From Bacteroidales bacterium (lineage in GTDB: Bacteria; Bacteroidota; Bacteroidia; Bacteroidales; UBA7960): a DNA stretch of 26,963 nucleotides. This document shows positions 15,407 to 23,705 of the stretch, piece after piece; position 1 is the first letter of the stretch; each line of letters starts with the position of its first letter. The stretch covers positions 1 through 26,963 of the forward strand of contig PWNO01000142.1 of NCBI GenBank assembly GCA_003557765.1, written 5' to 3'. A model generated the notes under the pieces. That model worked only from the letters and a program-made list of their open reading frames with translations, was not told where the DNA came from and searched no databases. The position numbers and the translations under genes were made by a program.

Positions 15407-17781
15407 TTAAAGGACGAAAGGACAAAAAGACAAAAAGACAAAAAGACAAGATGTCGAAAGGTCGAAAGGTCGAAAGGTCGGAAAGTCGGGTATTGATCTG
15501 GCTTGGTGCCATCCTGCTGTTGGTTTTATCCTCGTGCACGGGACTGCGTAATTTGCCTGAGGATGAATACCTATATGCCGGCAGCCGGATTCACCTGGAA
15601 AAGGAGGATGACGTAAAGGACAAGCGCAATGTGGAAAGGGAGCTTACCAGGGTATTACGTCCTGCACCCAACAGCCAGCTGATCATTTCCAGACCTTCGC
15701 TCTGGATGTATCAGCATGCGGGAGAACCTACGGGAAGAGGCGTTCGCCACTGGATGAAAAACAGGCTTGGTGAAGAGCCCGTGTTGTTTGATGAGGCTTA
15801 TGTTGACCGTCATTTGCGTTTAATGTACAACCGGCTATATAATATGGGCTATTTTGATGCCCGTATAGCGCATAAGCAGGATAGCACGCGGCGCACGGTT
15901 GCCTTGGATTATCACATCTTCCTGAAAAGACCTTATCGTTTTGGTGCCCTCCTTCCGGTAGACGAAGACACAGAATTGGCCCGGGAAATAAACGATGGGC
16001 TGGTAAACAGTCTGATTGTGGAAGGGGAGCCATACAGCCTGGAGACCATACGAAAGGAAAGGCAACGCATCGAAAGGGCATTGAAGAAAAAGGGCTACTT
16101 CTATTTCCATCCGGATCACTTGTTGTTTCGCGCGGATTCAACTGCAGGCGACAGGAGGGTGGACCTTTACGTTACGATAAAGCCAGATATCCCGGATGTT
16201 GCCCGGCGATCGTATCGTATTGGGAATATCTATATCCATGCCGACTATATGGCTGGCAGCAGCAACATGGAAGCCATCCAGGATACCCTGGAGTTGGAAG
16301 AGGGCGTTTTTTTCACTGATCATGCCGGGCAATATGACCCGCAGGTCATCCGGCGATCGGTATTTTTCAACAATGACAGCCTGTACAATGTGAACGACCA
16401 TGACAGGAGCCTGAACCACCTGATGAGCCTGGGCACTTTTCGTTTTGTGAATATCCGTTTCAGGCCTCGCCAGGAGGCTGACAAGGACCTTCTGGATGTC
16501 CGTGTGCTTCTGACGCCTATTGAACGGCGGTCCATATCGGCTGAACTCAGGGGTGTCACCAAGTCCAACAACTTTGTTGGTCCGGGATTCAACACTACGC
16601 TTACCAACAGGAACCTTTTTCGTGGGGCCGAGCAGCTTGACCTAAGCCTTAATGGTGCTTATGAAGTGCTTATGGGCAGACAGTACAGTGCTTCTTCATC
16701 AGAGCTGGGCATAGATGCCACCCTTTTATTTCCCCGATTCCTGCTGCCCGCCGGATGGAAGACAGCACCACAGGTGTTATCTCCCAAAACGAGTATCTCT
16801 CTCGGTGCTAGCAGAATGAGCCGGACAGACGCCTTTGCTCTGACCACCATGCACACCCGTTTTGGCTATACCTGGAACCGTGACCTTGCCACACAGCTCC
16901 GGGTGTATCCGGTGGTGTTTAACCTTTACAGGCTTGGTGATGTGGATGAGGGCATGGAAGACATCCTGGTTGGCGGAACCTTATTGCGAGAGGGTTTGTT
17001 CGAACAATTCATCATCGGCGGGCAATATGCTTATGTGTATAATTCACGCCTCAAGTCTGGCAACCGTCACGACTGGTACGTACATCTGAACCTTGATCTT
17101 TCCGGCAATATCTCCTACCTGCTCATGGATCAGGTATTTGGCGTATCGCAGGAAGAGGATGGAGGTTATGGTTTCTTTAGTCAGAGTTTTGCCCAGTTTG
17201 CCAAGGTTGATGGTGATTTCAGGCATTACTGGCAATTTGGGGAAGGCAGTCGCCTGGTGAGCCGCCTTTTCCTCGGTGCTGGCTTGCCTTATGGCAATTC
17301 GGAGATGATGCCTTATGTAAAACAGTATGTGACAGGAGGCTCAAACAGCATCCGGGCATTTCATCCCCGCTCTGTCGGTCCTGGACGCTATGTTGCTGAT
17401 GAAGAGAGAGAAGCAACTTTCAACATCTATCAGACAGGAGACCTCAAGCTGGAAGCTAACCTGGAATACCGGTTTGACATTACCAGCCTTTTTAAGGGGG
17501 CGTTGTTCGTTGACGCAGGAAATATATGGCGTGTGCGTGACGATGAAAATGTGCCGGGCGGAACATTTTCCGCCAGCACATTTTATGAGGAGATCGCATT
17601 GGGAGCAGGACTTGGCCTGCGCATAGACGCCAACTTTTTTGTCCTGCGGTTTGATTTTGCCATTCCCCTGGCCGATCCGGCCGTCGACACCGATAGCTTT
17701 CTTGACCCGGTGAGGCTGCACGACAGTCGCTGGAGAAGAGACCATATCGTGTTTAACCTGGGTATCGGATACCCGTTTTAA
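15403..17781 (+). CDS. tamL: TamL, Omp85-family outer-membrane lipoprotein partner of TamB
   Basis: In Bacteroidota the TamA partner of TamB is replaced by TamL, an Omp85/BamA-like barrel carried on a lipoprotein signal. Here the signal is LIWLGAILLLVLSSC with lipidated cysteine C45, followed by TGLRNLPEDEYLYAG. POTRA-like domains span about residues 60-375, and the 16-strand barrel extends to the C-terminal phenylalanine (GIGYPF). The SIRAFHPRSVGPG element corresponds to the Omp85 loop-6 VRGF/Y region. The start at 15403 overlaps the tamB stop (ATGA). It gives a strongly basic 30-residue extension before the signal, encoded by an octamer repeat; ATG at 15451 or TTG at 15493 are alternative starts. 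The total of 792 aa fits the family. Confidence 0.92.
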   Translation: MIKGRKDKKTKRQKDKMSKGRKVERSESRVLIWLGAILLLVLSSCTGLRNLPEDEYLYAGSRIHLEKEDDVKDKRNVERELTRVLRPAPNSQLIISRPSLWMYQHAGEPTGRGVRHWMKNRLGEEPVLFDEAYVDRHLRLMYNRLYNMGYFDARIAHKQDSTRRTVALDYHIFLKRPYRFGALLPVDEDTELAREINDGLVNSLIVEGEPYSLETIRKERQRIERALKKKGYFYFHPDHLLFRADSTAGDRRVDLYVTIKPDIPDVARRSYRIGNIYIHADYMAGSSNMEAIQDTLELEEGVFFTDHAGQYDPQVIRRSVFFNNDSLYNVNDHDRSLNHLMSLGTFRFVNIRFRPRQEADKDLLDVRVLLTPIERRSISAELRGVTKSNNFVGPGFNTTLTNRNLFRGAEQLDLSLNGAYEVLMGRQYSASSSELGIDATLLFPRFLLPAGWKTAPQVLSPKTSISLGASRMSRTDAFALTTMHTRFGYTWNRDLATQLRVYPVVFNLYRLGDVDEGMEDILVGGTLLREGLFEQFIIGGQYAYVYNSRLKSGNRHDWYVHLNLDLSGNISYLLMDQVFGVSQEEDGGYGFFSQSFAQFAKVDGDFRHYWQFGEGSRLVSRLFLGAGLPYGNSEMMPYVKQYVTGGSNSIRAFHPRSVGPGRYVADEEREATFNIYQTGDLKLEANLEYRFDITSLFKGALFVDAGNIWRVRDDENVPGGTFSASTFYEEIALGAGLGLRIDANFFVLRFDFAIPLADPAVDTDSFLDPVRLHDSRWRRDHIVFNLGIGYPF
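15413..15484. repeat. Octamer tandem repeat, copy 2, inside the 5' end of tamL
   Basis: Nine octamers are in register: GACGAAAG, three GACAAAAA, GACAAGAT, three GTCGAAAG and GTCGGAAA. The order (GACAAAA units, then a switch through ATGTCGAAA to GTCGAAA units) is the same as in copy 1 at 3592-3647, with one extra base at the switch. The array encodes residues 4-28 of the tamL frame, and the possible start ATG at 15451 lies within it. Confidence 0.92.
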
Positions 17782-17785
17782 GCCA

Positions 17786-20700
17786 TTATTCAATCTCTAC
17801 TTCAATCCATCCTGAGCGATCGGGCTGTTCAGGTACCGGCCACTCCTTTGGAGGATTTTCTTCAAGCTGCTGAAGTAGAATTTCCACGGCTTTCTCCAGG
17901 CTTGGATCTTCTCCGCGGGCTACCTTATGCGGCTCATCAACCACTTCAATGTCGGGGTAAATGCCGATTCCTTCGATGATCCATTCGCCTTCTTCATTGT
18001 AGATGCCAAAACGGGGCACACCGATATAGCCACCGTCTTTCAGTCTGGCATTGCCGGTCATCCCTACAAGTCCCCCCCAGGTGCGGGTGCCGATGATGGT
18101 ACCCAGCTCCCGCTGGCGGAAAAAGTATGGGAAAGCATCACCACCTGAGGATGCGAACTGGTTGATCAGCATAGCTTTTGGTCCGTCATGTGCTACACCG
18201 GGGGTACGCATGGGGTAGTCAAGACCGGCGCGATACCATTTGGCGTGGGTTTGTCTGTTGAGGATCTCTACCATCCTGTCCGGGATGAATCCACCCCCAT
18301 TGAACCTTTCATCAATGATCAATGCATCCTTGTGGTGATAGGCATACATGCCCTTAAAGAGCTCTTCATTGCCATCAAAGGAAGTGTTGGGCACATAAAT
18401 GTATCCAATACGTCCACCTGACATTTCGTCTACCATCCGTCGACGTTCGTTTACCCATTCCAGGTGCCGCAGTCCCACTTCGCTGCTGATGGGCCGGAAT
18501 GTATAGGTCCGTGCTCCATCGGCAGTAGGCCTGTCGTTGACCGTGATAGTGGTGGCTTTATCCACGCGACCTTCAAGAAACTGATAGGGATTCATGCCGG
18601 TGTCGATGTCGTGGCCGTCGATGCGGATCAGGTAATCGCCTTCGCGGACGTTGATCCCTTGCTTGGTCAGGGGTGAGCGCAGCGCATCATTCCAGTTCTC
18701 ACCGCCAAAGATATTGCTGATCACAAATCTGCCATTGTCCGTATCCGGGATAAGCTCAGCACCCAGCAGGCCGGTTTCGATGCGTTCCACGCGCTCGAAA
18801 TCACCATAGTCTACATAGGCATGGCCAGTGTTGGTCTCTGCAATCATCTCACCAAACATGTAGTCGAGGTCGAAACGGTGGTTGAGGTAGGGGAGAAGTG
18901 CCGAATACCTGTCATAGAACCCATCCCAATCCACTTCATGCAGGTTTTCCACATAAAAGAAATCTCTGTAAATGCGCCAGCCATCTTTAAAGATCTGTTC
19001 CCACTCCTTCATGGGTTCAATGCGCATGGTCATGTCGCTCAGGTCGAGCATGCCGTCTCCTGCCTGTCTACCCGGTGCGAGGGGTTCCACACCCCATTCG
19101 CCGCGATGGGAGTAGAGGAAGCTGCTGCCATCTGCAGAAACAGTGGCCGAGCTGATCCCGTCCATGATCGACTGGTCTTCCTGCTCACTGAGCACATAGC
19201 GGCGCAGTCCGCTGGTAGTAAGATACACCAGGCCGTCATCCACAGTCTGAAGGCCCCAGTAGCTGCCAGCCGCCATGGGGAAGGCCACCACCCGATCTGC
19301 AGCACCATCAAAGTCAATCTGCACCGTAATCTCATCATCTTCTTTTTCATCTTGCTGACTATCATCATCCGGGCCGGGCTCTGTTACTTCACGGGGTTCA
19401 AAGAGCCGGGGGCTTTCGCCGGTCAGGTGCATGGCATAAACCCTGGTTGCCCTGTCATAAAGGTAGTTAAACTCAAAGCTGGAAAACCGCAGGTTAAAAT
19501 CCCGGTTGGAGGTAAAGAAGAGGTATTCACCGCACTTGCTGAACACCGGGTTGCTTTCACTGAACTTGTCTCCAGTGAGCTGGGTAGCTTCGTCATTTTC
19601 TATATGGTATACCCACACGGCGCCCTGCCCGTTGCGGCTGCTTTTGGCATAAGTGATCCATTGGTTGTCAGGAGAGAAATCGTAATGGCGGATCTCTTCC
19701 GCCGTGGGTGTGTCAATTTCGCGCAGGTTGCCGGATTCCACGTCCAGCAGCTGCAGCTTCATGCTTCTGTCAAAGAACACCAGGTAGCGGCTGTCGTGCG
19801 ACCATTGCGGCTGGTACTTCCAACCCCGGCTGCCTTCGGTCATCTGGCGCGGCTCAGCACCATCTTTGTTTTCCAGAAGATACACTTCGTATTCGCCACT
19901 GCTGTCATCATAATAAGCAATCCAGCGGCCATCGGGCGACCATTGCGGATACACCGCACGTACACCCTGTGTCTGTGTAAGGTTATGGGTAGTGCCTTCA
20001 CCGGCAGGCACGGAGAAGATGTCGCCGCGGGCATCAAAAAGGATCCGGTTGCCAGTGGGTGATATGGCTACACTGTGAATGTTGTCCTTGACATTCTTGC
20101 GATAGGGTAAAGTGTTGGCAAAATCATACTGGATGTTGATTTGCAGCCTTTCCACCTCATCGGTTTCCAGGTCGAGCCTGTAGATGTGACCACCACTTTC
20201 ATATACCAGCTGTCCACCGCTGCCACTGGGCCACATCACGTCAAAGTCATCATGGAAGGTAATCTGTTTCACCTCTTCGGTCTGCACATCGTAGCGGTGA
20301 ATGTTTAGCCATTTATCACGGTCAGAGGCAAAGTAAATGTGGTTGTCATGCCATACCGGGATGTGGTCTGTACCTTTAAAGTCGGTGATTTCCCTGGAGG
20401 TGTTTTCGTTCAGGTCGTAGATCCAGAGGTTTGAGGCACGACCTCCTTTATAGCGCTTCCAGGTCCTGAATTCCCGGTCCACATAGGCAAAGGCCATCTG
20501 ATCCCCCTCAGGTGAGAGTACGCCAAAACCACCATGGGGGATGGGCAGTGCTTCTTCCAGTCCGCCCTCAATGTCTATGAGAAAGTATTTTCCCATGCGA
20601 TCACCATAAGGGGTGCGGTTGCCGCGAAACAAAACCTTCCTGCTGTCCGGCGTCCAACCCAGCACCACATTATCGAAACCACCACGTGGAGGCATTGGAC

Positions 20701-21019
20701 CTACGTCGTTATACCAGGTCAGTTGCTGGGGTGTGCCGCCCGTCGCTGGCATCACATAGACCTGGCGCGTACCGCTGTACTCTGCCGAAAAAGCGATCCA
20801 CTGCCCGTCAGGTGACAGTTTGGGGAACAATTCGAGCCCCTTGTGCGAGGTGAGTTGCCTGGCATCGCCTCCCACAGCGCTTGCTGTCCAGATGTTTCCG
20901 GCATAGACAAATACCACCTGGTCACCACTGATGTCAGGATAGCGCAAAAGCCGGGCATCCTCTATAGCTGCCAGACTAAAACCGAAAAAGAGTAACAATA
21001 GTGTTGCTGAAAATTTCAT
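17786..21019 (-). CDS. Tricorn-type protease (S41 family, secreted form)
   Basis: The 1077-aa protein has a signal peptide (MKFSATLLLLFFGFSLAAIE). It is followed by two beta-propeller regions with PD40/WD40-like repeats such as LSPDGQWIAF, SPDGRWIAYY and SPDNQWITYA (about 25-310 and 315-650), an acidic loop (about 548-563), a helical core-1 region, a PDZ domain (about 745-845) and the C-terminal protease core. Catalytic residues align with Thermoplasma tricorn H746, S965 and E1023: here H733 (TGHAYV), S958 (ASSGGDAF) and E1016 (IIEGIGI), with the Ser-Glu spacing of 58 kept. It degrades peptides, probably in the periplasm given the signal. ATG at 21019 is preferred to 21034 because it starts the signal peptide directly. 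It is convergent with tamL, 4 bp apart, with no terminator between. Confidence 0.94.
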   Translation of the reverse strand: MKFSATLLLLFFGFSLAAIEDARLLRYPDISGDQVVFVYAGNIWTASAVGGDARQLTSHKGLELFPKLSPDGQWIAFSAEYSGTRQVYVMPATGGTPQQLTWYNDVGPMPPRGGFDNVVLGWTPDSRKVLFRGNRTPYGDRMGKYFLIDIEGGLEEALPIPHGGFGVLSPEGDQMAFAYVDREFRTWKRYKGGRASNLWIYDLNENTSREITDFKGTDHIPVWHDNHIYFASDRDKWLNIHRYDVQTEEVKQITFHDDFDVMWPSGSGGQLVYESGGHIYRLDLETDEVERLQINIQYDFANTLPYRKNVKDNIHSVAISPTGNRILFDARGDIFSVPAGEGTTHNLTQTQGVRAVYPQWSPDGRWIAYYDDSSGEYEVYLLENKDGAEPRQMTEGSRGWKYQPQWSHDSRYLVFFDRSMKLQLLDVESGNLREIDTPTAEEIRHYDFSPDNQWITYAKSSRNGQGAVWVYHIENDEATQLTGDKFSESNPVFSKCGEYLFFTSNRDFNLRFSSFEFNYLYDRATRVYAMHLTGESPRLFEPREVTEPGPDDDSQQDEKEDDEITVQIDFDGAADRVVAFPMAAGSYWGLQTVDDGLVYLTTSGLRRYVLSEQEDQSIMDGISSATVSADGSSFLYSHRGEWGVEPLAPGRQAGDGMLDLSDMTMRIEPMKEWEQIFKDGWRIYRDFFYVENLHEVDWDGFYDRYSALLPYLNHRFDLDYMFGEMIAETNTGHAYVDYGDFERVERIETGLLGAELIPDTDNGRFVISNIFGGENWNDALRSPLTKQGINVREGDYLIRIDGHDIDTGMNPYQFLEGRVDKATTITVNDRPTADGARTYTFRPISSEVGLRHLEWVNERRRMVDEMSGGRIGYIYVPNTSFDGNEELFKGMYAYHHKDALIIDERFNGGGFIPDRMVEILNRQTHAKWYRAGLDYPMRTPGVAHDGPKAMLINQFASSGGDAFPYFFRQRELGTIIGTRTWGGLVGMTGNARLKDGGYIGVPRFGIYNEEGEWIIEGIGIYPDIEVVDEPHKVARGEDPSLEKAVEILLQQLEENPPKEWPVPEQPDRSGWIEVEIE

Positions 21020-21250
21020 AATGGTGTGTTGCATGATAAAAATGTATTAAGGGTTAAAAAAATTGGCATGAACCGGGTCCTGTCAGACAGCGTGCCACGC
21101 ATGCTGATGATAGGCCTATCCGACCGGAATAATCATACTATAAACAGATCAATTATTGCGGAAAAATACGGTTTTTTTTCCAAACCGCATTCAGCCTTTA
21201 TGAATTATGCGGGCAAAAACAAGAACCGCAACGGGTCGGTGAAATAAATG

Positions 21251-21258
21251 TAACTTTG
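21251..21258 (+). promoter_or_regulatory. Candidate -7 promoter element for the BatA-like gene
   Basis: TAACTTTG matches the Bacteroidota -7 consensus TAnnTTTG exactly and lies in AT-rich DNA, but no TTTG is present at the -33 position. If used, it would give a 5' leader of about 145 nt that contains the stem at 21278-21369. Confidence 0.45.
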
Positions 21259-21277
21259 CGTGGTTATTAGAATAGTA

Positions 21278-21380
21278 AGGCAGGGCAGGTTATTCTTCAT
21301 CCGTTGCTTTTCACCCAGGGTTTGCAGAAGAATGGCTGCCAGAGTGAACAAGTCACCTGCTGCCTGCCTCTGTATTTTTT
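21278..21380 (+). promoter_or_regulatory. Structured 5' leader, attenuator-like, upstream of BatA-like gene
   Basis: AGGCAGG (21278-21284) pairs with CCTGCCT (21363-21369), GCAGGT (21285-21290) pairs with ACCTGC (21355-21360), and only two bases (TG) bulge between these 3' segments, giving 13 bp in total. Nested inside, ATTCTTC (21292-21298) pairs with GAAGAAT (21327-21333). A run of seven T residues follows four bases after the stem (21374-21380). The element lies between a candidate promoter and the start codon, so it has the geometry of a terminator or attenuator. It matches no riboswitch class that I recognise. Confidence 0.45.
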
Positions 21381-21412
21381 TACAATCATACACACAGACA
21401 GCATCCGATTTT

Positions 21413-23449
21413 ATGAACTTTGTTTTTCCGGGTTTTTTATTTGCCTTGTTGGCCATAAGCATTCCGATCATCATCCACCTGTTCAGGTTCCGGCGCTTCC
21501 GGACGGTCTACTTTCCGAATATTGCCTTCCTGCGGCAATTAAGTGAAGCTTCTGATAAGGAGTCAAGGCTCAAGCAGCTGCTTGTCTTGCTGGCACGTAT
21601 CCTGGCGATCACCTTCCTGGTGATGGCTTTCGCCCGGCCGTATATTCCTGCTGAGGGAGATGATATCAGTCCGGAAGGCAATGCAGTGAGTGTCTATATT
21701 GATAACTCTTTCAGTATGAATGCCATGTCGGACCAGGGGCGCCTGCTCGATGAAGCGAGGGAAAGGGCCCTGGAGATTGCACGCATGTATGGGCATGGCG
21801 ACCGGTTCATGTTGCTTACCAATGATTTTGAAGGACGCCATCAGCGGTTTGTGAGCCGTGAGGAATTCATTGACATGGTGCAACAGGTTGATGAGTCAGC
21901 CCGTAGCCGCTCCATAGCGGAGGTCATGACCAGGAAACAGGAACTTTTTGGGGATGAACCCTTTGACCGCCAGCGTGCCTATTACCTGAGCGATTATCAG
22001 AAGAGTACATCTGGTCTGGACGAATTACCCGCAGACACCCTAATCCAGTCTTACTTTTTACCCTTGCAAGCCCAACAGACCGACAATGTGTATGTAGACT
22101 CTTTATGGTCTGATCGTCCGGTGATCCTTACCGGTCAGCCCGTAGACATGTATGTAAGAATCAGGAATGACGGTTCGCAAGACTTGGAAAACCAGCCACT
22201 GAGGTTGTATGTGGACGGCCGACAACGTGCTGTGGTCTCGTATAGTATCGGCCATGGCGAAGAAGAAACCATTGAGCTGAGCTGGTCTGCAGGAAGCGAA
22301 CCCCTGCAACAGGCACATGTGGAGATCCGGGATTACCCCGTTACTTTTGACGACCGGCTGTATTTTACCTACCAGGTCACTTCTGAAATTCCCGTGCTGA
22401 CACTCGAAGGGGCTGGCAGGAATAGTTACCTCCACGCCCTTTTCGGTGGCGATGAGCTCTTTGCTTTAGAAACTATGCCTGCATTGTCGGTCGACTATTC
22501 TGCTTTTTCTCAATATCAGACCATTGTGGTGGATGGTTATGACAGGATATCGGCGGGTTTGGCTTCCGAACTGCAGCGTTTCACCGAAGCCGGGGGAAGC
22601 CTCGTGATCTTTCCGGGCGAAGGTGCCAACCTGAATACTTACAATGACTTTTTGCGCATGATGAACGTTGATACCTATGATAGGCTGGATACCACGGCCA
22701 TCCGTGTCAGTGAGCTCAATGCGCTGCACCCGGTTTTTGAGGATGTGTTTGAACACATTCCTGAGCAACTCGACCTTCCCCATGTGTCACAGTATTACAG
22801 GATTCAGCGACAGGTAGGAAGCATGGGTGATGATTTGCTGCGTCTGCAAAATGGTTTGCCATTTTTTGCTTCTTACCCTGTGGGAGATGGCAGCGTTTTT
22901 CTATCGGCGGTTCCGCTTAATCCTGACTACAGCAATTTACAGCGCCATTCAGTTTTTGTGCCAATGATGGCCAACATCGCTCTGCATAGTGGCTTCATGC
23001 AGGCTTTGTATTATACCATAGGATCTGATGATGCCCTGGTCGTTCCCCGGAGGACCACCCAGACAGAACAGGTCTACTCGCTGCGAAAGGAAGGATTTGA
23101 GGTGATCCCTGAGCAACGGAGATCAGGGAACCAGATGCAGCTTTTTTTCCACGATCAGCTTGAAGAAGCAGCGAATTATTTGCTTTACCATGGTGACCAA
23201 CAGGTTGGTGGCGCTTCCTTTAATTACGACAGGAAAGAGTCGCAGCTGGCAGCTTATACGACTGCTGAGCTTGAGGGAAAGCTGGCAGATCTGCAGCTGG
23301 AAACCGTTCAGGTGGTTGACACTGCTGGAAAACCACTTGACCATGTACTTCATGAGATGGGAATGGGTCAGCAGTTATGGCGGCTATTCCTGATCCTGGC
23401 CCTGCTGTTCCTCCTGACTGAGGTCCTGCTGATCCGTTTCTGGAAATAG
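21413..23449 (+). CDS. BatA-domain / vWA-like membrane protein
   Basis: The 678-aa protein begins with the BatA (aerotolerance regulator N-terminal) domain, residues 1-77: two membrane helices and the signature MNFVFPGFLFALLAISIPII, then RFRRFRTVYFPNIAFLR. A von Willebrand A-like domain follows with the MIDAS motif D97-N-S-F-S101. Residues about 325-430 resemble a class-I glutamine-amidotransferase-like fold (VVDGYDRIS and GGSLVIFPGEGAN) without an evident catalytic cysteine. A last membrane helix is near 655-676. Such proteins are widespread in Bacteroidota; their role is not established, though an envelope or stress function is often assumed from BatA. ATG 21413 is chosen for the family N-terminus. 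No other bat genes or MoxR ATPase are in the window. Confidence 0.85.
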   Translation: MNFVFPGFLFALLAISIPIIIHLFRFRRFRTVYFPNIAFLRQLSEASDKESRLKQLLVLLARILAITFLVMAFARPYIPAEGDDISPEGNAVSVYIDNSFSMNAMSDQGRLLDEARERALEIARMYGHGDRFMLLTNDFEGRHQRFVSREEFIDMVQQVDESARSRSIAEVMTRKQELFGDEPFDRQRAYYLSDYQKSTSGLDELPADTLIQSYFLPLQAQQTDNVYVDSLWSDRPVILTGQPVDMYVRIRNDGSQDLENQPLRLYVDGRQRAVVSYSIGHGEEETIELSWSAGSEPLQQAHVEIRDYPVTFDDRLYFTYQVTSEIPVLTLEGAGRNSYLHALFGGDELFALETMPALSVDYSAFSQYQTIVVDGYDRISAGLASELQRFTEAGGSLVIFPGEGANLNTYNDFLRMMNVDTYDRLDTTAIRVSELNALHPVFEDVFEHIPEQLDLPHVSQYYRIQRQVGSMGDDLLRLQNGLPFFASYPVGDGSVFLSAVPLNPDYSNLQRHSVFVPMMANIALHSGFMQALYYTIGSDDALVVPRRTTQTEQVYSLRKEGFEVIPEQRRSGNQMQLFFHDQLEEAANYLLYHGDQQVGGASFNYDRKESQLAAYTTAELEGKLADLQLETVQVVDTAGKPLDHVLHEMGMGQQLWRLFLILALLFLLTEVLLIRFWK

Positions 23450-23485
23450 CCATGGGATCCACGGGCTGCCTGTTGATTTATTTAA

Positions 23486-23493
23486 TAAATTTG
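23486..23493 (+). promoter_or_regulatory. Candidate -7 promoter element for parC
   Basis: TAAATTTG matches TAnnTTTG exactly in the 256-bp gap after the BatA-like gene. No -33 TTTG lies at the right spacing. It would give a leader of about 205 nt. Further down, CCGGTA (23650-23655) and TACCGG (23680-23685) form an inverted repeat just before the parC start. Confidence 0.35.
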
Positions 23494-23705
23494 CAGCTCG
23501 AATTACCATTTATAGAGGTGTGTTTTAACTTCAGGCCAACCTGCTTGCTGCAAAAGCCCTGCAATAAGCATATGAAGCTGGCTGGCAATGCCTTGCATTT
23601 GAGCTGAAGACAAAGCATGCATAATGCGGTTAAACAAGATGATCAGGATCCGGTATGTACTTGCCGGGTTTGATGTGTTTACCGGTTACAATTTCATAGC
23701 ATCAT

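Larger units (their letters stand above)
21020..21412. other. 393-bp divergent intergenic region between tricorn and BatA-like genes
   Basis: Toward the tricorn gene, TACATTTT (minus strand, 21046-21039) is a 7/8 match to the -7 consensus. A small hairpin GGAAAAA/TTTTTCC (21160-21181) lies in the middle. Toward the BatA-like gene are an exact -7 element (21251-21258) and a long structured leader (21278-21369) followed by a T-run. The frame upstream of the BatA-like start is open back to 21260, but its translation does not resemble a signal or family N-terminus. Confidence 0.6.

Noticed and set aside
18821..20062. A 413-codon open frame on the plus strand, antisense to the tricorn gene
   Set aside because: It lies fully inside the well-supported tricorn gene, has a composition typical of a shadow frame and shows no recognisable domain.
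21160..21181. GGAAAAA/TTTTTCC hairpin considered as a terminator
   Set aside because: It lies between two divergent genes where no transcript is expected to end, and the stem is largely A-T.
21260..21412. A longer start for the BatA-like gene at 21260
   Set aside because: The extra 51 residues are cysteine- and arginine-rich without family similarity, and MNFVFPGFLF at 21413 is the standard family N-terminus.
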